Part shown: positions 11,701 through 30,812 of the stretch, in pieces
Layout of the letters: every line of letters starts with the position of its first letter
How positions within the stretch are numbered: position 1 is the stretch's first letter
Assembly (NCBI RefSeq): GCF_002078875.1
Contig: NC_034410.1
Span: 103,422,138-103,486,137 of the forward strand
Source: Numida meleagris
Lineage: Eukaryota > Chordata > Aves > Galliformes > Numididae
Length of the DNA stretch: 64,000 nucleotides
Reading direction: 5' to 3'
Translations under genes and position numbers: made by a program
Notes under the pieces: generated by a model
Databases searched by the model: none
Seen by the model: the letters and a program-made list of their open reading frames with translations, nothing else
What the model was told of the DNA's origin: nothing

Positions 11701-12727
11701 ATTATATTATCTACTAAATGCACATTCATAAGCACTTTTTTTTTGGCGATGGTCCCCACACGGTGTTATATCAAAATGATAAAAATCAGCACTCATAGGA
11801 CTCGCAAGAATTTTCAGTAATGAAGAATATCTCCTTAATAGTAAGATGCCCAAATACACGTAGGTACAACATATTAATGTGAATTGAGAGGGACAAGTAA
11901 CTTTCTGTTGATCTTCAGGGAAGTCTGATGTTGTTTTTGATTCTGATTATGAATCTTGCCCATGTAAAAATCACCATCACTGCGCAGCTGTATTAAATGA
12001 TGAAGGATCGTGGCTCACAGACCAATGCTAAATACAGCCCTGTTTTACTGCATACTTTTTTACTACTGCATGTATGGCTGGAGCAGTGCTGAAAGCCAAT
12101 TTCATGGGGTGGTCTTTGCCATCTCCTCTAGAATGGCAGCAGATTATGTGTTCCTGTGACCTACTAAATGAGCATCTAGTGCTCTTTAAGACCATCAACC
12201 AACAATATTGCCATCAAAATTCTCTTTCAAAAATTCAGTTCTGAAATAGATTTCTGTAAAAGATCATTTAAAGAGGGTCACCTGTCATCTCAGCATGTGT
12301 CAGAGCTCAGCAAACATAGCACCTCACCGAATATGGGTGGTAATAAACAAAGTTATTAAAGGACATTTTTCAAAAAGAAGTCAATTGACAACTCGTAACA
12401 ACCTGGAATTGTTATGTCAGTCTATACTTTCCAAAACAAATGTATTCAAGGTTATATTACTGGTTATTCAAGGCCGTTTTGCTTTTTATAATATCATACA
12501 TGGCTGCAGGGATATTACAGCCATAAATGTTTTCTCTGAACTGAATGCTGCTTTGAGGGCATACACAATAAGCATGAGTACATCTCTATTGACTCAGGAG
12601 CTTTGTACATGAACCCACTTCTGGAGGTCTTTATTCTGCTACTCTCATATTTTGCATTGTATTACCCTAGTGGATATATTGACACTACTGAGTGGTAAAA
12701 TTTTTCATGACAACTTGACCTGATGGA
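8756..12727. other. Intergenic, unique sequence
   Basis: About 4 kb with no recognised gene or dispersed repeat. Inside it, 11,420-11,710 contains a spaced inverted repeat around a KpnI-like GGTACC core (11,542-11,554 and 11,659-11,672) and is a candidate conserved element. The ORF at 12,295-12,612 has no recognisable domain. Confidence 0.5.
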
Positions 12728-13725
12728 CCACTTAGAGGGAAGGGATGCCATCTAGAGGGACCTGGACAAGCTTGAGGAGGTGGGCCCATGCCAACCTCAT
12801 GAAGTTCAACAAGGCCAAATGCAAGGTCTTGCAACTGCGTAGGGGCAATCCCAAGCACAAATACAGATGCTGGGCAGAGAATGGCTTGAGAGCAGCCCTG
12901 AGGAGAAGGATTTGAGGGTGTCAGTTGATGAAAGACTCAACATGAGCCAGCAATGTGTGCTTGCAGCCCAGAAGGCCATCTGTAACCTGGGTTGCATCAA
13001 GAGAAGCATGACCAGCAGGCTGAGGGAGGTGATTCTGCCTCTCTACTCTGCTCTTGTGAGACCTCTCCTTGGAGTACTGCTTCCAGTTCTGGACCCCCAG
13101 CACAAGCACATGGAGCTGTTGGAGCAGGTCCAGAGGAGGGCCACAAAGATGATCAGAGGGCTGGAGCACCTCCCCTATGGAGACAGGCTGAGAGAGCTGG
13201 GGCTCTTCAGCCTGGAGAAGAGAAGGCTCTGGGGGCCCTTATAGTGGCCTTCCAGTACCTGATGGGGGCCTACAGGAAATCATACAATCATAGAATGGCT
13301 TGGGTTGGAAGGGACCTCAAGGATCATCAAGCTCCAGTCCCCCTGCCACAGGCAGGGCTACCAACCTCCATATCTAATACTAGACCAGAAAGTCTGTGAG
13401 GAAAGCTGGGGAGGGACTTTTTATAAGGGCATGTAGTGACAGGACATTAAGAGAATGGCTTTACATTGGAAGAGGGTAGGTTTAGATATTAGGAATAAAT
13501 TAGACTTCAGGAAGATATTAGATTTAGATATTAGGAAGAAATTCTTTACTGTGAGGGTGGTGAGACACTGGAACAAGTTGCCCAGTGGAGTTGTGGATGC
13601 CCCCTCCGTGGAGGCATTCTGGGCCAGGCTGGATGGGGCTTAGAGAAGTCTGGTCCAGTGGGAAGTGTCCCCATCTATAGCAGGGGCTTGGAACTAGATG
13701 ATCTTAAAGGTCAGCATTGTCTTTC
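12728..13725 (+). mobile_element. CR1 LINE, ORF2 C-terminal part and 3' end, with a nested insertion
   Basis: This is the longest CR1 piece in the window, on the plus strand. It runs from 'gatgccatctagagggacc' through the end of the reverse transcriptase ORF (open at 12,867-13,244, with [15 protein letters not shown] wording) to 'ttggaactagatgatctta'. The ORF2 end would normally continue to 'RLDGA'. That continuation is interrupted by a separate opposite-strand CR1 fragment (13,280-13,398) and resumes after it at 13,455-13,643. A partial duplication of the 'tttagatattaggaa' stretch is seen at 13,483-13,542. It is a decayed, non-mobile copy. Confidence 0.92.
13280..13398 (-). mobile_element. 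CR1 3' end nested inside another CR1
   Basis: The reverse complement of a CR1 3' terminus (CATACAATCATAGAATGGC…, 'ggaagggacctcaaggatcatc') interrupts the plus-strand CR1. The host sequence reads ACAGGAAA before it and AGGAAAGCTGG after it. The 6-bp AGGAAA (13,274-13,279 and 13,399-13,404) is therefore duplicated around a 119-bp insert. This places the insert later in time than its host. Confidence 0.85.
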
Positions 13726-15754
13726 ATTCCACTGAAGGTTGGCTTTCAACATATTTACTTGTGGTACTTGTCTCCTATGAAAGCCATGTTACAATCTCTC
13801 TCTTGACTGAGAAATTACAGGGCAAGTAGTAATGGATCGTAAAAACTCTGGTTCAGTGTTGTCCAGAAAAGAATTTATTTTTTGAATAAACACACAAAAA
13901 ATTGTGATCTATGTCCTTCAGGATAAAATCTGGAACTTTCCAGAGATTTTCATGGCTGTTTTCAAAATAACAATCAGAGCATTCACTCAGTATACAAACT
14001 ACCAAGGGAAAATTCTTCATTCTTGAGCATGGACCAGTACTTTTTACTCCCCAAATAGTGATTTAGGCTTTAAAGTCCTTTATAAAGAACAGCAAATATT
14101 TAATTAGTCACACCAACAGGGAACAATAGGAAACACCAAAGCAACTAATTCAGAGTTAGAGCTTGGACTCAGATGCTCTGCAGTCAGATTATTCAGGCTC
14201 TAGTCAGCGTGAATTCTTTTCACATAAAAAATGAGAAGATCAAAAAGCAAGGCGATAGCCTGGAATTCTTCTGTTATGAGACACAACAGTAGAGCAGGTC
14301 TTTGAAGTTGCCTCTCCCAAACCATGATGAGTTTTTAAGGGTCGGTTTTACTTCTTTAGGTCATTTTTCTTGATTGCCTTCATTCTGCCCAAATGAGGAA
14401 AAAATCAGTTCTCAGAAATGATGGGGCACGAAATGTTGCTTGCTGACTAGGTCAGGTAAACGATTCATTTTTATTTTTCCGTTTATCTTAAAATAACCGT
14501 GCTGAGCAAACTGCTCTTTATTAACTTCGAGTCAAAACATACCAGTAATGATTCTACGTTTTTAATGTGATTCCCTCTAATCATCCTAGCACAAAAACTC
14601 TGCTTGTTTTTATATCTGCTTTATACAATGCCACCAGTAATGAATGTTCCAGAATTGGAACATAATTTTGATTATCTGGCCATTACTTTTGATTTATGGA
14701 GCACAGAGACAGCTGGGTTTTTATAAGCTCGCCCTGCAGTACTGCAGATAACAAATGTAATGTAATAATCAAACTTCTGTAACGTGGAACACAGAAGGGG
14801 TGGGCTCACAGATCTGTCTATCTTTATACACCAATACCGCATCAACAAATTTTATCTTCAGAAGCAGAAGTATAAAAGTAATTCACACAATGCTGCTATT
14901 CATTATTCATACCCAGAGCTAAATATGTTGCTTTCAGAACTTGTATTTAGGCTCCGCAGGAGGGGGTGAACAACTTGGAGGTGGTTTCAGTAAATTGCAT
15001 AAATGCATACCACTAAGAGGTTTACAAATGCATCTGTGTATTAAAAAAAAGAAAAGCCTCTCAAAAGAAATACATTTTAAGAAGCAGTAATAAATATAAC
15101 CTATTGTGAAGAATGCAAAATCTAATTTTTTTTTCTGGTGCCAGTGCAGGAAAATATGAAGTCAACATGACGTTTCCCACTGGAAAGGGAAAGAAAATCA
15201 GCTGCTTCAAGGAAGATGTTGACCATTTAGTTTAGTTACGAGAGGCGGATCAGAGGTCTGAAAACAGCAGCAAACGAAACTGGAAAGGGGAATACAGAAA
15301 TATTCTCTCAGGCTTGTCAAGAGATCTAGGAAGGCAGAATTCGTTCATGAAGACCAAAAGGGCTTTATAAATATACAAGCAGTAGGAAAGAGCAGCAAGC
15401 AGGAAAAGTAATTTGTGAGCCAGATCAATGTTACTAAATACTTTCCAAAAATCACTCTCACGGGGCGGGGGGGGGGGTGTAGAAGAATGATAACAGCAGT
15501 GACAACATAATGGCCATCTTGTCCAAGTACCATCTGATTATAAAGGCAGTAAGAGAGCACTGGGGAGGAAAGAGATGAGACATGAGCCCATGAGCTCCAT
15601 CCAGCTGTGTTCCAGGGGTTGTATGTCTGTGGCTCACATGTGTGTGGAGAACAGAGCTGAGAGAGCTGTGATTACATGCACATCTTTCCAGCACTTAAAA
15701 GGAGCTTATAATCAGGAGAGAGACTAACATTTACTAACATTTTACACAGTCTAA
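13726..15754. other. Intergenic, unique AT-rich sequence
   Basis: No gene or dispersed repeat recognised. The block 14,460-14,780 is rich in short regulatory-type motifs and contains a 14-bp palindrome (14,734-14,747). A run of 11 G is at 15,467-15,477. Confidence 0.5.
15467..15477 (+). repeat. G homopolymer (11 G)
   Basis: Eleven consecutive G preceded by CGGGGC. Such runs are prone to length error in assembly. Confidence 0.85.
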
Positions 15755-16012
15755 TAGTGAAAGGACAAGAGAATGGTTTTATACTAAAAGAGAGGAGATT
15801 TAGATTAGATGTTAAGTGGAAATTCTTTACTCATGGGGCAGTGAGGAGCTGGCACAGCTGCCCAGAGAAGCTGTGGTGCCCCATCCCTGGAGGTGCTCAA
15901 GGGCAGGTGGGATAGGGCCCTGGGCAGCTGAGCTGGGGGGTGCCTACAGCACAGGGTGGGACTGGGTAGGCTTTAAGGTCCCCACCAACTTAAGCCATTC
16001 CATGAGTCTATA
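15755..16012 (+). mobile_element. CR1 LINE 3' fragment
   Basis: Plus-strand CR1 3' end: 'ctggcacagctgcccagagaagctgtgg', 'ccatccctggaggtgctcaagg', 'ccttaaggtccccaccaac'-type wording and the terminal 'ccattccatgagtctat'. It is 5' truncated and diverged. Confidence 0.88.
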
Positions 16013-19000
16013 ACCTTCTTAGTGCCAGCAGTTCATTACAGACACATGTATGCATATGCATTCTCTACAGCCAGAGCTACAAAGAGAGCAGTTCAGAGAA
16101 CACATGCCCACCTCCTCCTCCTGATTAATCTTACCAAAAAGCATTCTGGGGGCTGCAACGTCCCACTGTCACCACCTTAGTTTGTGCCCTTCTGTGACAG
16201 AAAAATTAAAAGAAGAGCATACAAATACATGTCGCTACAATATTCCTGGCAATTGCTGCATTTTTAGATTTTATAAATCCACAGAGGCTTCAGGGGAAAA
16301 ATACTGTTTTGGATACTAACATTTAAAATGAAGCCAAGTCCTTCCAGCTATCACTATATTGAGAACGCATCCTCATCTCTAAAGCAAAACCACCAAACCA
16401 AATCAAGACTAAGGGCTTGATTCTGTGAGGCTGCCAGTTGAAGAACATGTAGCCTGACTTGAGTTTTGGCACTGTTCAACTATCTTGGTGAACCGAGTGA
16501 AAATATTGAGTGAAACTTACCCCATAATGAAAGGCAGTGTCATTACAGCAGAAGCTCCAGAGAAGAGGCAGCTTCACGTTCTCCGCTACACTGACAAAAG
16601 CAGTTTGCCCATTCCAGAAGCAGTGGGTTAGTTGAGGAAGGCCTTGCAATGGTTAATCAAGGGGTCCCAAACAAAGAGGAGTGATGCTCTTTCCCTGCCT
16701 GTATGATGGAAAGCACCTCAAATCCCTAGAAGTGCTCAGGATTTCTTCCCTTATCTATTATCTTGTTTCCCAGCTGCGCTTTGAAACTCCTAGGAAAGAT
16801 CTTTGCCCAAAGCAAATAAAAAGTAGAAAAACTTACATAAAGATGAAGAAAGGGAGGACACCATATGAAGAACATAATCTCTGGCTGAATGAAGAAAACA
16901 ACATGTATGAAACACACCATTGTGTGTTGTGTAGCGATGCATTTAAGTGACTTTGCTGCATTTTATTTGAATAATTAATACTGACCAAGGTAACAGCAGT
17001 CAGGAACTCTGCTTTCATACTCCTGACCCAGAAAAGTAAATATACTGAAACCATGCTACTCCTGCTAGGAAGAAGGCTCCTTAGGATGCTGCAAGTAGTT
17101 CTCTAAGGTAAGAACTGGCAGTGGCTTACCTGGACATCTTGAATGACTAGATACGTTGGAAAGACCCTTTTGGTAATTTGCATCTAACTGCTTATCAGAA
17201 GACACTTTCCCTTAACACGTAAGGTGAAAGGGGCCAGGTGCAGTAAATATAAATGCTCTTCACGGTTAGGAACTTGGTAGGGTTCCAGAAATACTACACA
17301 GCAAGAAACAGAGCTTCCAAGAAGCAGACTTTGTACGGCTTTTAGCATCAGAGCAAACTTTGCTACTTCGGCACCAAAGGGAAGCAAATGGCTGTCTAAA
17401 ATGTTTTTGCTTGCAACTGTGAAACATCTTCTGTATGCAAATTCAGACACTAAATTAAACATCTTCCATTTAAAATTTACATGAATTTATAAACATTTTA
17501 TAAAGCAGAGTCAAGGAAGACAAAATAACTCAGAGCAGGAGAAGCCAGTGCTTGTTGCCTGGCTTATCAAACTGATTTATGTGGGTCTTCTGTAATTGAG
17601 AACAATCACAGTGAGCTTTACACCTAGCTTGTAACAGTGCTACAGCACTACACAACTACAGCATCACCAGCAACGAAGTCACCAGGTTAGAGCTCTAGTA
17701 TCACTTAGTTGAGATATGTGGAGGAAGCCTATGTATGGTTTTCAGCCTTTTACAGTCTGAGTAGTAACATCCTTCACAATATACCTGGCAATCTCAGAAT
17801 AAACACAGGAAGCTAGATCCATCTGTATGTAAGGTCTTCTGTATCTATTTATGACATTTATCCCCAACAAAGACCTTTCTCCTCACCTTTCCAGCATCTT
17901 AATTTCTGAAGGACGTAGCGTATGAGGGACTATCATTGAGTTTTACCCTTTGTTCTGTTCAGTAGACCTAATGCTGACCTAACACTGGGCTTGTGAACCA
18001 CTGCTAGAATTGCAAAGCAGCTGCAGACAGAGCCCTAAGATTGTCTGACCAAGACAGAGATAAATGGATATATTAATACTCAAGATGTATGAGCTCCTAT
18101 TGCTGTCCAAAAGAGCTGACTGTTCATAAAAGAGAATACCCACCACATTTAGACAAAATAATGGGCTGTAGTCAAACCTGGAATTCTCACAAATCTCTTC
18201 CTATCTTTTAGCATTCAATCTCAACTAAATAAAACAAATCTAGCATTTCCAATTTCTTCGGTTCCAAACAGCAGAAACAACAGGATTATTATATTTTTGC
18301 ATAAATCACAGAAGTTGGAAAAAAAAAATCAACATGCCAGAAGTGGCCTTTTGCTTACTTAACACCCTTCTGCAGTTTCAATCTTGCCTTCTTTAAAGGG
18401 CTCCTTACTTAATTATGCATAGCCAGATTTTCATTGTGCATCCTGCTCTTATTTTTTTTCCTCACACTGCTAATTAACATGGAAATAGCTTCAAAAAAAT
18501 CTCATTGATAGTTTTGACACATTACTGAAAAATTAAGTCTTTGTTACAGCATCGAGCTATAGTTACTAGCTCACAAGATAAACAGCAGTCAGGTATGCAG
18601 ACACGAAAGGGATCTATCCCAACCTGAGAGGGATTTGCAGCATCATCAGAATTGACAAAGAAAGGAGATGTGCCCATGAAAAGCTTCAGTGAGATAGCAC
18701 ACTTTGTAATCATGTGCAGCACATAATGCTCCCTGACTCTGATTTCAGGGTTCACCTCTGGAAAACACAATGACATGATGTAAATTGCAGCTGGAATGCT
18801 GAGGAAGCACTGAAGTGGCACCACGCTGAAGAGCATCACCCAGAGCTTCCCAAGCTTTCCCAGTGCAGAGGCTGCTGTGCTACTCCGCCTGGGTCCCCTC
18901 TTGCCGCTCCAATTCTCTGACAGGCTGCAGAAATGCGGTGCTTCTGCTGAGTACGGGCTTCACACTGCTCACAATTAGGCTCTTAATGAGTGTAAATGTA

Positions 19001-19534
19001 GACTTCAAACCTGAGCAGACTGTTGCAAGTGAATGGAAGGTAGAATTGCTGCACCTACTGCAGCTTGCTTTGTTTGCAAATAAATCATTGTAACAGGTTA
19101 GAAACACGTCTGGTAATGACTAATCTCCTAAAAGGACTTGTTTTCTGTGACTGTCAGCATTCTCCTTGAGGGACGTGAGCTGGAGCGCGCCAAGCTAATG
19201 GGGGCCTTGTCTTTACTTTAGAGTAAGGAAGTTCAGGCAGCAGATGGCGGCCAGGATCTGCAACTTACTTGTTTACACAACCAGCAGCATTACCACAAAA
19301 CCAATCCAGAAAGGAGCCAAAAGTGGTGAAAGATTTGTTATTTAGATAATGTACATTAAACAAAAGAGTTAGTCGTTGTCACGGAACTGGAAGTTCGGAA
19401 TTCCCAGCAGTGGCACAATCACTCTGCTTCACCTGAGAGCTTGGCTTCCCAATCCGTGCCAAACTTTCTCCTCTACACAGCTGCTTTTCAGTCCAGGAGC
19501 ACTGAATGCACAAGAAGTGCACTCCGCACACAAC
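16013..19534. other. Intergenic region just past the CDH2 3' end
   Basis: No gene or named repeat recognised. A CTCF-like motif is at 19,237-19,250. The minus-strand ORF at 18,522-18,839 has one hydrophobic stretch but no recognisable family, and is of chance length. Confidence 0.5.
19237..19250 (+). promoter_or_regulatory. CTCF-like motif downstream of CDH2
   Basis: GCAGCAGATGGCGG matches the CTCF core CCASYAGRKGGCRS at 13 of 14 positions, with only the first base differing. It lies about 300 bp past the inferred CDH2 3' end. Binding is inference from the motif alone. Confidence 0.45.
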
Positions 19535-19555
19535 TCAAATGTGCTTTGTCTATGT

Positions 19556-19561
19556 TTTATT
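19556..19561 (-). promoter_or_regulatory. CDH2: Distal poly(A) signal candidate 2, CDH2
   Basis: Canonical AATAAA on the minus strand, followed by TTTGAGTTGTGTGCGG, which fits a G/U-rich downstream element. It is the last AATAAA before the sequence becomes ordinary intergenic DNA, so I used it to set the outer limit of the 3' UTR. Confidence 0.5.
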
Positions 19562-19629
19562 TACTACACTCAAGGCTACCCAGGTAGGAAAAAAACTGCC
19601 AAACCAAGCACCAGATCCAAAATTAGCAT

Positions 19630-19635
19630 TTTATT
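19630..19635 (-). promoter_or_regulatory. CDH2: Distal poly(A) signal candidate 1, CDH2
   Basis: Canonical AATAAA on the minus strand, followed by a strongly G/U-rich stretch (…TTTTGGATCTGGTGCTTGG…) at the usual distance for a downstream element. It is one of two distal signals 74 nt apart. Confidence 0.5.
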
Positions 19636-20135
19636 CAGAACGTTGGGGTCAGAGGTGTATCATTCATATTCTGGTACACAATACAGAGGCAAAGCTGTTC
19701 TCAGAAGTCTCTCCAGTTTGAAAGCTCCTTCCCCCTTCCCTCCCCACCCCCAAAACATACTGTATATTTACTCGTGCCACCAGTATTAGGCCAACTTCCC
19801 TCCCCCCCTTTTTTGGTACAAATTATGTAAAACTTTTGTGCTAAGAACTTTTTTCCCTCCCCAAACAAAAAAAAAAATAATAAAAATAAAAATAAAAAAA
19901 ATATTGAGTACTCTAACTACAGTTCAACAATTGATTCAATGTCACTTGTTTGCAACCTGTTTTGTAAATACTTTATCCATAACGAAAGATATAAACATGC
20001 AAAAACCTGAATCCATAGACCAAATAATACATACACATGTTCTGAAGTTTCTGCACTTCTCCACAGACTATGCCAATAAAACATTATGTACACATACCAT
20101 TTTTACAGTGAAGTGGGAAAAAAGTACTAGAAAGT

Positions 20136-20156
20136 AAAAAAAAAAAAAAAAAAAAA
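20136..20156 (+). repeat. A homopolymer (21 A) in the CDH2 3' UTR
   Basis: Twenty-one consecutive A on the plus strand, which is a U tract in the CDH2 transcript. Confidence 0.9.
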
Positions 20157-20247
20157 GTGTACATGGATTTAGACCAAAATGTGTCTAACATTCTAGCGTA
20201 AGGAAAAAAAATCAATTCTGCTACAAACCGGTGATATGAAAACTCCC

Positions 20248-20253
20248 TTTATT
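20248..20253 (-). promoter_or_regulatory. CDH2: Proximal poly(A) signal candidate, CDH2
   Basis: This is the first AATAAA on the minus strand after the CDH2 stop, about 570 nt downstream of it. The following sequence is moderately U-rich. It would give a short 3' UTR isoform. Usage is unknown. Confidence 0.4.
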
Positions 20254-20820
20254 TGCAACCAGCTGCATAAGTTTTAGAATTTTAGTGAAAAAAATCCCCT
20301 AACATCTAAAACTAGAAGTAATGTACATTGTTCCACCTCATGGTCTTCTCTTCCATATAATAAAATTGTTCCATGAGGATTTTTTTTTTAAATTTTCAGT
20401 CTCCTTATTTTAATAAAAGCAATGCGATGTAACAAAAGCATATTGAAGCATATTGTGATTCACCTTACTCCTCCCCACCCCAACATATCTTGTCTCTTTA
20501 ATGCATCATTTCATAAATCAGTACCATTAAAGCCTTAAACATAAAACTAATTCCGATCTGAAAAAGGTACAAAAAGGCACATAAAATCCCAGTGCTTCTG
20601 TACTGTAAAATTCAAGTGTAACTGAGCTCAATATTTTTTTCCAAACAGCATTGGATCACTGATATTCCACGGAGCCCAAACTGGTTTGCAGCCTATGCCA
20701 AAGCCTTCAGCAAGCACTTGTGCTAGTAGACTACAAAGTTAAAGCCTAGCTTCTGTATGCTTTTGGGGAATATCAGTTGAAATGTTTGTACTTGTCCAAA
20801 AACAAAGTTCACTTTGAAGT

Positions 20821-29720
<8,900 letters not shown>

Positions 29721-29820
29721 NNNNNNNNNNNNNNNNNNNNNNNNNNNNNNNNNNNNNNNNNNNNNNNNNNNNNNNNNNNNNNNNNNNNNNNNNNNNNNNN
29801 NNNNNNNNNNNNNNNNNNNN
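29721..29820. other. Assembly gap (100 N)
   Basis: Exactly 100 N, the conventional size for a gap of unknown length. It is flanked on the left by ATATATATATTATTTATA. Confidence 0.98.
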
Positions 29821-30194
29821 TGGAAATTATCTAGACCCTAGTAAGAGCTGTAAAAACACAATACAGAGGATTACCTATTAAAGATATAAATGGCTGATTA
29901 TCCCCCCTCTTCTACCTTTGCTCTTTCATGAATACTTTTTTTCTAAAAGAATTATTTGTTTTGAAGAAGAATAGATTGGGCTACTAAACTTCTGTAATTG
30001 CTTCAGGTTTGTTCTTGATATAACTTTGGAGATTTCCTGACAAAGCACTGAAAATTTTGTTCTTTCTGAAATCTCTATTGCTCATTATCTGAAAAGAACC
30101 AACTTTTATCTGAATCCTGAATCTAAAGTTCTGCATTTTAGGAAGTGTAGTAATGTTGTTACTGTTTAGTATTTTATATTGTGTTGGCAGTGTG

Positions 30195-30812
30195 GCAGTG
30201 TGCACTTGCAGCCCAGAAAGCTGGTCACATCTTCGGCTGCATCAAAAGAAGTGTGGCCAGCAGGTTGAGGGAGTTGATTCTCCCTTTCTTCTCCACTGCA
30301 GTACTGTATACAGCTCGGTGGCCTCCAATGTAGTAATGGCATGAATTTGTTAGAGCAGGTCCAGAGGATGGCCACAAAGATTATCAAAGGGCTAGAACAT
30401 CTCTCCTGTGTAAACAGGCTGAGAGAGATGGGGTTGTTGAGTCTGAAGAAGAGAAAGCTTTGGAGAGACCTTATTGTGGCCTTCCAGTACCTAAGGAGGG
30501 CCTACAGGAAAGATGGGGGGGTTTCTTTGTAAAGGAATGAAGTGATAGGATAAGAGGTAATGGCTTTAAGCTAAGCAGGTAGATTTAGATTAGGCATGAT
30601 GAAGAAATTCTGTACTCAGAGGGTGGTGAGGCATTGGCACAGGCTGCCCAGAGAAGCTGTGGATGCCCCGTCCCTGGAAGTGCTCAAGGCCAGGCTGGAT
30701 GGGGCCTGGGCAGCCTGACCTGGTCCACGGTGTCCCTGCCCATGAAAGGGGTTTGGAACTAGATGATATTTGAGGTCCCTCCTGACACAAACCATTTGAT
30801 GACTCTATGATA
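30195..30812 (+). mobile_element. CR1 LINE, ORF2 C-terminal part and 3' end
   Basis: The plus strand runs from 'gtgcacttgcagcccagaaag' through the reverse transcriptase C-terminal codons (open at 30,341-30,532, EQVQRMATKIIKGLEHLS-type wording) to 'ctggatggggcctgggcagcctgacc' and a terminal 'gactctatgat'. It is 5' truncated and broken by stops and indels. Confidence 0.92.

Larger units (their letters stand above)
19535..20820 (-). other. CDH2: CDH2 3' untranslated region (estimated extent)
   Basis: The roughly 1.3 kb directly after the CDH2 stop is AT-rich and has no repeat I recognise. It holds three minus-strand AATAAA hexamers (20,248-20,253; 19,630-19,635; 19,556-19,561). The outer two are followed within about 30 nt by G/T-rich sequence of the kind that supports cleavage. 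A 3' UTR of this size is usual for N-cadherin mRNA. The region includes a run of 21 A on the plus strand (20,136-20,156), which is a U tract in the mRNA. The exact end is inferred, and use of each signal cannot be told from sequence. Confidence 0.6.

Noticed and set aside
12867..13643. Conserved-looking 125-codon ORF and a following 62-codon ORF
   Set aside because: These are parts of CR1 ORF2, split by a nested insertion. They are mobile-element remnants and not host genes.
18522..18839. 105-codon minus-strand ORF with a hydrophobic segment, 0.7 kb past CDH2
   Set aside because: No family is recognised, there is no poly(A) signal or splice context, and the length fits chance. Checking conservation would settle it.
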